Source of the DNA: CAZFZT01 sp964523675
GTDB taxonomy: Bacteria > Planctomycetota > Phycisphaerae > Phycisphaerales > SM1A02
DNA: 43,742 bases
NCBI GenBank assembly: GCA_964523675.1
Contig: CAZFZT010000017.1
Coordinates: 1-43,742, forward strand
Direction: 5' to 3'
A program made the position numbers and the translations under genes. The notes under the pieces are model-generated. The model was not told where the DNA came from and searched no databases. It saw only the letters and a program-made list of their open reading frames with translations. Positions 32,247-39,549 of the stretch are shown in pieces (position 1 is the first letter of the stretch; the number at the start of each line of letters is the position of its first letter).

Positions 32247-32870
32247 CTACTGCCGCACGTCGAGAGTCCGGTCTGCTGTGTGTTGAAGGCCGGTCACGAC
32301 ATCAATGAGGGCCGCGCGGACGAACATGCGCACTGGGCCGGAGGACGTGAAATCAGAAGCGTCATCTGGAAGCGTGAGAGGCACGCGCACGGTGTAATGC
32401 ATTCCAGTGAAGCCGGAGCGAAGCGACTCGCGCAGTGACTGGGCATCGAGAGAGACATGGCCGATTGGGATCGGCTCCACTGATGGGTCGGTCGGCAGGA
32501 GCAATGCATCAAGCGTCAGCTCACCGGTGGCCTGCACAAACTTTCCCCGGCCGTCGAGCGTGTGCAGGTAGATGCGCAGTTCATCGGGCAGTCCATCGCC
32601 CGTTGTGTCCCTGGCGTGGCTGAACCGCGCGAAGACCAGTTCAGCGACCTGCGGGATCTGCGCTGCAGCGCCTTCTGGCAGAGCTTCAGTTGCTGTGGCT
32701 CGTCGTACCTGGCCCTGCAATTCCTGATTCTCGCGCACCAGCCGAATGACCTCTCGCTCAAGCTCCATCAACTGGGCTCGCAGTTCATCATTGACGGTGC
32801 GATAGTCGCTCTGGCATCCGATCGAAACCAAGTAGACGACCACGGTGAATGACAATGTGAACAGACGCAT
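32247..32870 (-). CDS. lipoprotein with coiled coil, unknown function
   Basis: 207 residues. The N-terminus has a lipoprotein signal peptide ending L-V-S-I-G-C (Cys near residue 19). A coiled coil (LRAQLMELEREVIRLVRENQELQ, heptads from about 29 to 52) is followed by a beta-domain with DTTGDGLPDELRIYLHTLDG, a calcium-loop-like D-x-x-G-D-G-x-x-D stretch, and GMHYTVRVPLTLP. It is anchored to the envelope, possibly as a trimer through the coil. No family is recognised. TAGACT lies 8 nt and TATAGA 10 nt before the ATG at 32870, so transcription probably starts very close to the codon. Convergent with the antiporter-like gene. Confidence 0.65.
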   Translation of the reverse strand: MRLFTLSFTVVVYLVSIGCQSDYRTVNDELRAQLMELEREVIRLVRENQELQGQVRRATATEALPEGAAAQIPQVAELVFARFSHARDTTGDGLPDELRIYLHTLDGRGKFVQATGELTLDALLLPTDPSVEPIPIGHVSLDAQSLRESLRSGFTGMHYTVRVPLTLPDDASDFTSSGPVRMFVRAALIDVVTGLQHTADRTLDVRQ

Positions 32871-33044
32871 ATACGCTGAGTCTATACAAATGCCTTGGAG
32901 AGACGCGCCAGCGGAGGTGGCGTGTCTGCTGAGCTCGTCGAAGTGGATAACGGGGGAACGCATTTCTTGAACGTTGGGCCTGCTTTCGGCTGTCTCAGAG
33001 CCGATTTTGAAACGCACAGCCCGATTCGGTATCATGGTCGATCT

Positions 33045-34544
33045 ATGGCCAAATCCGCCTCCTCCCGCCGAACTACCGCGTCTTCACGCCGGTCCAGCAC
33101 CGCGAAGAAGACGACCGCCGCAGGGCGTTCATCGGGACCGGGCAAGGCGAAGCCGTCATCAGGTACACGATCAGGGGCGGCCGGCGCTTCAGTCGTCGAT
33201 ATTACGACCTTCTCCAACGCAGTTCGGTATCTGTACGACCGCGTTGATTTTGAGCGGATGCGCGTCATCCGGTTCGATGAGAAAACTTTCAAGTTAGATC
33301 GGATGCGGTTGCTGCTCGAGCATCTCGGTAATCCCCACGAGCAGGCGCCGATGATTCACGTGGCCGGCACTGTCGGCAAGGGGTCGACCGTTGCGATGAC
33401 CGCATCGATGCTGGCTGGATGCGGCTATGCGGTCGGCGTGTACACCAGCCCGCACCTGCTCGATGTGCGCGAGCGCATCACAATTAATGGCCAGAAGATT
33501 TCCAAGGGTGATTTCACGGAGGTGGTCAAGCAAGTCTCGGCAGCGGCGGCGAAAGCGAAGTTCGAGCCGACCTTCTTCGAGTTTGTCACTGCCGCGGCAT
33601 TCAAATACTTCGCCGATCAGGCGGTCGATGTCGCAGTCATTGAAGTCGGTCTTGGTGGGCGGTTGGATTCGACGAACGTCATCACGCCGCTTGTTTCACT
33701 CATTACGACGATTGATTTCGATCACACGCAGATTCTCGGCTCCAGTCTTGCCGAGATCGCGAAGGAAAAAGCGGGCATTTTCAAGCCAGGAGTTCCTGCG
33801 CTCTCATTTGAGCAGCATGACGAAGTTGAGCGCGTGCTGCGGGCCGAGGCCGAGCGCATCGGTGCGCCGTTCAAGATCATCAACAAGGACATCGAGTATT
33901 CATCGCGCTTCGGCGCAACCGAAGAGCTGGGGCCGCATACGCGCGTGTGCCTGTTGACGGAGCAGAACCAGTACATGCATGTTCCAGTGCCGCTCTCCGG
34001 CGAACACCAGGCAGGGAACTGCGCGCTAGCTCTCTGCGCGATTGACGTGCTGCGCTCGTGTAACTTTGAGTTTCCGGAGTCACAACTGCATCTTGGGCTT
34101 GCATCGACGACGCTTCCCGGGCGCATTGAGGTGGTCTGGGACAAGCCCCGCGTGATGGTGGATGGCGCCCATAATCCCGCGTCGGTGGCTGCGCTGATGC
34201 GCTGCGCTGGCGTGTACGTTCCGTACGACTCCATGGTGTGCATCTTCGGCTGCTGCGAGGATAAGGACATTCCTGCCATGCTCGACAAGGTTGCACTCGG
34301 CGCTGATAAGGTGATCTTTACGAGAGCGCGAGGAAACGCACGAGCATGCGATCCGCACGAGTTGCAGCGACAATTTGTCGAGCGCAGCGGCAAGATGAAC
34401 CAGGTCGCCTCAACGCTGGCCGAGGCAATCGATCTCGCCACGCGAGCTGTCGGCCGGGATGACCTCATTTGCATCACCGGCAGTTTCTATCTTGTAGGTG
34501 AAGCGAAGAAGTATCTTGCTGAAGTGGAGAAGAAGCGCGGGTGA
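33045..34544 (+). CDS. folC: folylpolyglutamate synthase / dihydrofolate synthase with basic N-terminal tail
   Basis: 499 residues. Adds glutamate to dihydropteroate and folates; ATP-dependent, cytoplasm. Motifs: HVAGTVGKGSTVAMTASML (P-loop), VGVYTSPHLLDVRERITING (substrate loop), VAVIEVGLGGRLDSTNVI, ITTIDFDHTQILGSSL and VMVDGAHNPASVAALM (Mur-ligase-like C-terminal domain). The first 50 residues form a low-complexity Ser/Arg/Lys/Thr/Gly/Ala tail (ASSRRTTASSRRSSTAKKTT) absent from normal FolC, which begins near residue 55 here. No Shine-Dalgarno. TATCAT lies 9 nt before the ATG at 33045. Together with folP it supports folate synthesis. Confidence 0.93.
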   Translation: MAKSASSRRTTASSRRSSTAKKTTAAGRSSGPGKAKPSSGTRSGAAGASVVDITTFSNAVRYLYDRVDFERMRVIRFDEKTFKLDRMRLLLEHLGNPHEQAPMIHVAGTVGKGSTVAMTASMLAGCGYAVGVYTSPHLLDVRERITINGQKISKGDFTEVVKQVSAAAAKAKFEPTFFEFVTAAAFKYFADQAVDVAVIEVGLGGRLDSTNVITPLVSLITTIDFDHTQILGSSLAEIAKEKAGIFKPGVPALSFEQHDEVERVLRAEAERIGAPFKIINKDIEYSSRFGATEELGPHTRVCLLTEQNQYMHVPVPLSGEHQAGNCALALCAIDVLRSCNFEFPESQLHLGLASTTLPGRIEVVWDKPRVMVDGAHNPASVAALMRCAGVYVPYDSMVCIFGCCEDKDIPAMLDKVALGADKVIFTRARGNARACDPHELQRQFVERSGKMNQVASTLAEAIDLATRAVGRDDLICITGSFYLVGEAKKYLAEVEKKRG

Positions 34545-34626
34545 GCCCGGCGGGTCGGCCCGGGCAACGCTTCGCGATTTGCCCCGGTTTGCGTGCCTGT
34601 CCGAAAAGCAGATTCCTGTCCGGCCG

Positions 34627-36723
34627 TTACCCCTCCTCGCTCTCGCGCAGTTTGGCCACGACTGAAAAATCCTCCAGCGTCGTGACATCCTGATTAGAAT
34701 CGGTGCCGGCGGCGACATCGCGCAGGAGACGCCGCATGATCTTGCCGCTGCGCGTTTTGGGCAGTGCATCGGTGAAGCGGATCAGGTCGGGCTTCGCAAT
34801 CGCGCCGATCTCCTTAGCGACGTGCTTCACCAGTTCGTCCTTCAACTGCTGGCTCGGCTTGTAGTGCGGTTCGAGGGTCACGAAGGCCGCGATGCCGGTG
34901 CCTTTGATCTCATGCGGCATGCCGACGACCGCTGCTTCGACGACGGCTTCGTGGCTGACCAGAGCCGACTCGACCTCCATTGTGCCGAGGCGATGGCCGG
35001 AGACGTTGATGACGTCATCGACGCGGCCCATGATCCAGAAGTAGCCGCGCTCATCTCGCCGCGCGCCGTCGCCGGGGAAGTACATGCCGGGGATGCGCGA
35101 GAAGTACGTGTCGATGAAGCGCTGCCGGTCGCCGTAGATGCCGCGCAACATGCCGGGCCAGGGCTTGCGGATGGCGAGCAGCCCGCCGGTGTTGGGCGGC
35201 ACTTCCTCGCCATTCTCCTTCACAATCGCGGCATCAATTCCAAAGAACGGCAGCGTGCATGAGCCCGGCGTCGTCGGCGTCGCGCCGGGAAGCGGCGTGA
35301 TCAAATGCCCACCCGTTTCAGTCTGCCACCACGTATCAACGATCGGGCACTTCTCCCTGCCGATGACGGTGTGATACCAGATCCACGCTTCGGGGTTGAT
35401 CGGTTCGCCGACGGTGCCAAGCACTTTCAGACTTGACAGATCGTATCGGTCAGGATGCTCGCGGCCCCACTTCATGAAAGCGCGGATCGCGGTCGGCGCG
35501 GTGTAGAACTGTGTCACCTTGTGCCGCTGCACGATGTCCCAGAAGCGGCCTTCATCCGGGAAGTTCGGCCCGCCTTCGTACATCAACGTCGGCACGCGAT
35601 TGGGCAGAATGCCATACACAATGTACGAGTGGCCGGTGACCCAGCCAATGTCGGCAGTACACCAATACACATGGCTATCGGCTATCGGCTGTCGGCTGTC
35701 GGCGGAATTCTCCGGCCGAGAGCCGAGAGCCGAAAGCCGAGAGCCGTTTGGCACAAGATTGAACACATACTTCGCAGTAATCGCGGTGAACACCATATAC
35801 CCACCGGTGGTGTGCATGATGCCCTTGGGTTTGCCGGTTGAGCCGGACGTGTAGAGCAAGAACAGCATGTGCTCGGAATCAAGCTCCTCGCACGGGCAGT
35901 CTTCGCTCGCGCTGCTCATCAACTCCTCCCACGATCTGTCGCGCGAATCGTGCCAGGCAATGTCGTTCTCACATCGCTTGAGAACAACGACGTGATCGAT
36001 CGAATTGGTCATGGCGCACGCTTCATCGACGTTGTCCTTGAGAGGCACCACCTTGCCGCGCCGCCACGCGCCGTCTGCTGTGACGATAATCCGGCTGTTT
36101 GCATCTGTGATGCGGTCAGCAATGGCCTGGCTTGAGAAGCCGCCGAAGATGACCGAGTGCGCCGCGCCGATCCGCGCGCAGGCGAGCATCGCGATGGCGA
36201 GTTCGGGCACCATGCCAAGATAAATCGTAACGACATCGCCCTTCTTTACGCCGAGCGATTTGAGTACGTTGGCGAACTTCGACACCTCGCGCTGAAGATC
36301 GCGGTATGTCAGGCGCTCGATCTCGACGCCGTTGTGTATCTGAACGTTCGGACGTCTGGACGCTTGGACGTTTACGGGCTCGCCTTCCCAGATGATGGCA
36401 ACGTCATCGCCGTGACCGTTGTTGACGTGCCGATCAACGCAATTGTGGCAGATGTTCGTGGTGCCGCCGACGAACCATTTCGCATCCGGAAGATTCCACT
36501 CCAGAACCTTGTCCCATTTCCTGAACCACTCGAACTGCTCCGCCACTTCCGCCCAGAACCCTTCGGGGTCTGTGATGGAGCGCTCGTAGAGCGCGCGGTA
36601 CTGCTCCATTGACTTGATGTACGCGCCGCTGATCTTCTCGTCGAACTCGGACGGCGGATGGAAGAGTCGCTTCTCCTGAAGAATCGATTCAATGGTGGAT
36701 GCGTCGGGCAGGGTCTGGGTCAT
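34627..36723 (-). CDS. acs: acetyl-CoA synthetase (AMP-forming) carrying two repeat-derived insertions
   Basis: 698 residues, about 45-50 longer than usual Acs. Makes acetyl-CoA from acetate via acetyl-AMP, cytoplasm. Core motifs are intact: LLYTSGSTGKPKGIMHTTGG (A3 loop), YWCTADIGWVTGHSYI, IVDTWWQTETGGHLITP, IMGRVDDVINVSGHRLG (A8) and KTRSGKIMRRLLR with the acetylatable Lys (A10). Two stretches are absent from the family: about 117-135 (VNVQASRRPNVQIHNGVE) between WEGEP and ERLTYRDL, and about 326-351 (NGSRLSALGSRPENSADSR...) between YVFNLVP and HVYWCTAD. Both are encoded by short-period DNA repeats and keep frame. They fall between conserved segments, so activity is likely retained. GGAGGTGA precedes the ATG. 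Confidence 0.95.
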   Translation of the reverse strand: MTQTLPDASTIESILQEKRLFHPPSEFDEKISGAYIKSMEQYRALYERSITDPEGFWAEVAEQFEWFRKWDKVLEWNLPDAKWFVGGTTNICHNCVDRHVNNGHGDDVAIIWEGEPVNVQASRRPNVQIHNGVEIERLTYRDLQREVSKFANVLKSLGVKKGDVVTIYLGMVPELAIAMLACARIGAAHSVIFGGFSSQAIADRITDANSRIIVTADGAWRRGKVVPLKDNVDEACAMTNSIDHVVVLKRCENDIAWHDSRDRSWEELMSSASEDCPCEELDSEHMLFLLYTSGSTGKPKGIMHTTGGYMVFTAITAKYVFNLVPNGSRLSALGSRPENSADSRQPIADSHVYWCTADIGWVTGHSYIVYGILPNRVPTLMYEGGPNFPDEGRFWDIVQRHKVTQFYTAPTAIRAFMKWGREHPDRYDLSSLKVLGTVGEPINPEAWIWYHTVIGREKCPIVDTWWQTETGGHLITPLPGATPTTPGSCTLPFFGIDAAIVKENGEEVPPNTGGLLAIRKPWPGMLRGIYGDRQRFIDTYFSRIPGMYFPGDGARRDERGYFWIMGRVDDVINVSGHRLGTMEVESALVSHEAVVEAAVVGMPHEIKGTGIAAFVTLEPHYKPSQQLKDELVKHVAKEIGAIAKPDLIRFTDALPKTRSGKIMRRLLRDVAAGTDSNQDVTTLEDFSVVAKLRESEEG
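35673..35746. repeat. inverted pair of 7-nt tandem repeats inside acs
   Basis: Left arm: about four TCGGCTN units (from 35673 to 35704). Right arm: about four units of the complement, AGCCGAN (35712-35746). The spacer is GGAATTC-like. Each arm could fold onto the other. It encodes about 25 in-frame residues of Acs. Confidence 0.75.
36344..36375. repeat. 8-nt tandem repeat inside acs
   Basis: ACGTTCGG, ACGTCTGG, ACGCTTGG, ACGTTTAC in tandem. It encodes most of the extra VQASRRPNVQ segment of Acs. Confidence 0.65.
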
Positions 36724-36820
36724 CGTTCACCTCCATTGAGGGGGGCTGGCGGGCGATTGCTTCTCACCAATGTAACGGATGGCGGTGGCGGCGCGAAGTG
36801 TGCGGCGACTCGATGACTCG

Positions 36821-36844
36821 CACAGGCGAGACGCGTGTGCCACC
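36821..36844. repeat. interspersed palindromic repeat, copy 2 (intergenic)
   Basis: CACAGGCG-AGA-CGCGTGTG followed by CCACC; 23 of 24 bases as at 19651-19674. It lies between acs and the next gene. Confidence 0.75.
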
Positions 36845-36863
36845 GCTTCACGGCGCATCCCGC

Positions 36864-37334
36864 TCATGGCATCATGTAGCCGAGCACCTCGATGCGGTTC
36901 GGATCCCCTGCGTGAGCAACGCGCAAGGTGACTTCGGGTGTGCCGTGGATCATGAGTGTCGCGCGGTGTGTTGCGGCGCCATCGCCGTAGGGCGGCGGCG
37001 CATCGCCTTCCTCGATCTTGATCTCAAGACCGGGCACACCCGGCGGATGCGCCTGAATAATCGCAGCAAGACGTTCGAGCGTTCCCGTACTTGCATTGAG
37101 TCGCTGCGCCACCGGGCCGGGTGTCGGCTTGGAAACTGGCGATGCGGCGACTTCGTCGAGGAGTTCCTCGATCGCAGCGAGTACATATTGACTCTGATCC
37201 ACTGCGCGCCGCGTACCAACGTAGTACATCGCGCCCGCCACGATCACAATCAGCAGCGGCATGATGAGCCGCCTGCCCCAGCTGCGCGAAGTCATGCGCG
37301 ATGTGAGCGCTGGTTGATCAGCCGAGTTTCTCAT
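36864..37334 (-). CDS. single-pass membrane protein of unknown function
   Basis: 156 residues. A basic N-terminus (TSRSWGRRL), one membrane helix (about 22-40, LIMPLLIVIVAGAMYYVGT), a short helix (QYVLAAIEELLDEVAASPV), a Pro-rich linker and a beta-rich C-terminal domain (ATLMIHGTPEVTLRVAHAG, ending RIEVLGYMMP). No family is recognised. The start at 37334 is the first ATG before the membrane helix and has TAGAGT 7 nt upstream. An internal ATG before TSRSWG is possible. It is in line with the upstream kinase-like gene, 86 nt away, on the same strand. Confidence 0.6.
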   Translation of the reverse strand: MRNSADQPALTSRMTSRSWGRRLIMPLLIVIVAGAMYYVGTRRAVDQSQYVLAAIEELLDEVAASPVSKPTPGPVAQRLNASTGTLERLAAIIQAHPPGVPGLEIKIEEGDAPPPYGDGAATHRATLMIHGTPEVTLRVAHAGDPNRIEVLGYMMP

Positions 37335-37420
37335 CGCATTGACTCTATGGCGCCGGCTGGGCGGCGGCGCGGGGAACCGCGGCCTTCCGGCACGCGGCTT
37401 CTGTCCGCTTCCAGTGCGAC

Positions 37421-38554
37421 TCAATACCCGAAGAGATCGCGGCTGGCGAACATGCCCTTCTCCTCGAAGTAGCCCAGCGCATCATCGACGGTCGGGAAGA
37501 TCTTCGTTGCCGTCTCCGTGATGAACGGGCTCGGGCTCTTCTTCGGCTTCCAGACCACGTACACCTCCTTCGTGTGTTCCCACGCGTGCTGAAGTTCGCG
37601 CTCAACGCCCGAAGATAAGCCGGGCGTGCCGCCGGGCAGTTCCGGCACGAGTGAGCAGATCATATCGGCCTGGTCGATGAGTTTGAAATCGCGCATGTAG
37701 ATCTGGCCGTCGATGTCGCCGGCGATATCAAGCACCTGGCGCACCGAAACCCGAATCGGCTCCAGATCCCTCTTGCCGCCAAACGAGTGCGGCGCGACCT
37801 CGATCCAGTCCTTCGTCTCGCGCGCCGCTGCGATGGCCCGCTCCAGCAGCAGCTTCTCATCGACATCACCGGGATCGAAGGCGATAAAGTGCTTCGCGAG
37901 CTCCGCGCGGAAGTGATCGATCTCCGCAAGCACATCCGGCATGTCAACAACGTGGCTCATCGGAAATGACGGATACACTTTCTTCATCTCAGGCCGGGTG
38001 ATGAGCCGCAGGCATGTTTCAAGCGTCTCAGCATGTCGTCCCCGACTGAGAATGTAGAAAGAATGCTGACATCCAAGCGCTTGCGCGAGCAGTTCCGTCG
38101 CCAGGATTTCCTCTTCGCGCCAGACCATGCAATCTTTAAGCGTGGCATCGATGTCATGCTCTGCGTGCAGCCGATGATGCACCATCTCGATGTTGTCCAT
38201 CAGGCAGATGAGCATGTTCGGCTGGAGTTTGCGCATCAGGTCAAAGTCGAACGCGCTGAACAGTCCATGCCGCCAGCGGAAGGTGGCGTGTGTATTGACG
38301 ATGACATTCGGATGCTGCTCCGGCGGGGATGTCTCGGCGATGATGTCCTTGAACGCAGCTCGGCGCAGCGCGGTCAGGCGCGAGAGCGGCAGATCAAGAA
38401 TCCGACCGGGACGCACATCCGGCGCTTCGCGGTACATCAAATCGCCGAGGTGAAACATCTCGATTTTCCCGCCCCGCGCTCGGCCGAGTTCGGCCACCGC
38501 CTCAAGGTAGGGCTTCTTGTCCATTCCGATTTGTCCGGTCACAACCGCTCGCAT
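37421..38554 (-). CDS. nucleotide-kinase-like protein fused to a deoxyribosyltransferase-like domain
   Basis: 377 residues, cytoplasmic. The N-terminal part resembles adenylate-kinase-type P-loop proteins: AVVTGQIGMDKKPYLEAV at the P-loop place (but the G-x-x-x-x-G-K-S/T consensus reads GQIGMDKK), KIEMFHLGDLMYREAPDV, VIVNTHATFRW (Walker-B-like region) and LICLMDNIEMVHHRL. The C-terminal part, about 265-375, resembles nucleoside 2-deoxyribosyltransferases: DGQIYMRDFKLIDQADMICS then PGLSSGVERELQHAWEHT (S-x-G-x-E, the Glu being the usual nucleophile) and EVYVVWKPKKSP. The combination suggests nucleotide metabolism or signalling, but the substrate is unknown. The start is the ATG 6 nt after TATACT. 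Confidence 0.65.
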   Translation of the reverse strand: MRAVVTGQIGMDKKPYLEAVAELGRARGGKIEMFHLGDLMYREAPDVRPGRILDLPLSRLTALRRAAFKDIIAETSPPEQHPNVIVNTHATFRWRHGLFSAFDFDLMRKLQPNMLICLMDNIEMVHHRLHAEHDIDATLKDCMVWREEEILATELLAQALGCQHSFYILSRGRHAETLETCLRLITRPEMKKVYPSFPMSHVVDMPDVLAEIDHFRAELAKHFIAFDPGDVDEKLLLERAIAAARETKDWIEVAPHSFGGKRDLEPIRVSVRQVLDIAGDIDGQIYMRDFKLIDQADMICSLVPELPGGTPGLSSGVERELQHAWEHTKEVYVVWKPKKSPSPFITETATKIFPTVDDALGYFEEKGMFASRDLFGY

Positions 38555-38560
38555 GAGCAG

Positions 38561-38566
38561 AGTATA
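38561..38566 (-). promoter_or_regulatory. -10 element of a leaderless promoter for the 38554(-) gene
   Basis: TATACT on the minus strand, 6 nt (CTGCTC), then ATG at 38554. Confidence 0.55.
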
Positions 38567-38686
38567 GATGGCAACGGCCAGATCACAGCACATTCGATGA
38601 GAAGATCAACCCACAAGCCGCGGCGCAGCGCAGCGACGCCGGGGGTCGGCCTACCATGACGGTAAAGCCGCAATGAAGGATCAATC

Positions 38687-39148
38687 ATGCCCAACAACAC
38701 GAAGACCAACGAAATCATCGACCTGCTCATCGAGAGCTACAACTCCGAAATCGAGACGGTGATGAATTACCTCGCGAACTCGGTGAACCTGGAAGGCGTT
38801 CGGGCCGAGCACATCAAGGAGTCGCTGGAGAGCGACATCACTGAGGAACTCGGCCACGCACAGAAGTTGGCCAAGCGCATCCACACGCTGGGCGGCGTCG
38901 TTCCCGGTTCACAGTCGCTCAAATGGAATCAGAAATCGCTTCAGCCGCGCAAGGACACCACGGAGGTGAAAGCGGTCATCGAAGGCGTCATCGCCGCCGA
39001 GGAAGACGCCATTGCAGGTTATCGCAAGCTCATCGAAGCATGCGATGGCGTCGACTACGTGACTCAGGATCTTGCGATCGAGCTGCTCGGCGATGAAGAA
39101 GAACACCGCCGTGAGTTCATCGGCTACCTGCGCGAGTACGAAAAATAG
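38687..39148 (+). CDS. ferritin-like (bacterioferritin/DPS-type) four-helix protein
   Basis: 153 residues, typical of bacterioferritin-like proteins. Helix A: IIDLLIESYNSEIETVMNYL; helix B: ITEELGHAQKLAKRIHTLGG; helix C: VIEGVIAAEEDAIAGYRKLIE; helix D: LLGDEEEHRREFIGYL. The iron ligands are placed as expected: Glu in NSEIE, E-x-x-H in helix B (EELGH), Glu in AAEED, and E-x-x-H in helix D (EEEHRR). It would oxidise and store iron, or protect against peroxide. AAGGATCA is a usable ribosome site before the ATG. It converges on the truncated cupredoxin gene with a single base between stops. Confidence 0.88.
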   Translation: MPNNTKTNEIIDLLIESYNSEIETVMNYLANSVNLEGVRAEHIKESLESDITEELGHAQKLAKRIHTLGGVVPGSQSLKWNQKSLQPRKDTTEVKAVIEGVIAAEEDAIAGYRKLIEACDGVDYVTQDLAIELLGDEEEHRREFIGYLREYEK

Positions 39149-39149
39149 A

Positions 39150-39440
39150 TCAACTCAGCGTTTCATCCCACACCACGAGCGGGTTGCCGATGAAGACGAA
39201 CGCATCGAACAATTCGCCGTCCGCGCTGCACCCGATGCCGGAGGTCACCGTGTGCAAGCCGCTTTCCCAGACCCATTCAATTGTGTCGCCCGGTTTCACC
39301 TCAATCTGGGCCGGATCGAACTCGAAGTTGCGAACAATCACGGTGTGCGTTTCGCCCGCTTGAATCGGAGCGGAACGCACAGCCAAGGTGATGATCGCGA
39401 CCAATGCCCCGGAAGCGACAGTGCACGAGCGTGTGATCAT
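39150..39440 (-). CDS. secreted cupredoxin-like protein lacking its C-terminal copper ligands
   Basis: 96 residues. Signal peptide to about 27 (LVAIITLAVRSAPIQA). The mature part follows plastocyanin-like proteins: HTVIVRNFEFDPAQIEVKPG, DTIEWVWESGLHTVTSG (first copper His) and GIGCSADGELFDAFVF IGNPLVVWDET. Relatives continue with a G-x-Y-x-Y-x-C-x-x-H-x-x-x-M type ligand loop; here a TGA ends the protein first. The start at 39440 has a GGGAGGGATC ribosome site. The protein should be exported but cannot bind type-1 copper in the usual way. Either a truncation or a lost 3' end; the stop is only 1 nt from the convergent ferritin-like stop. Confidence 0.7.
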   Translation of the reverse strand: MITRSCTVASGALVAIITLAVRSAPIQAGETHTVIVRNFEFDPAQIEVKPGDTIEWVWESGLHTVTSGIGCSADGELFDAFVFIGNPLVVWDETLS

Positions 39441-39549
39441 GATCCCTCCCCACCTCGGGGTTAGCGGTTTCTATTCATGTCATCTTGTCGAGAGCGGAGA
39501 ACTTCACTTCCGTCAATTCATCGTCACAACCGCAGCTGGGAAATCAGTT

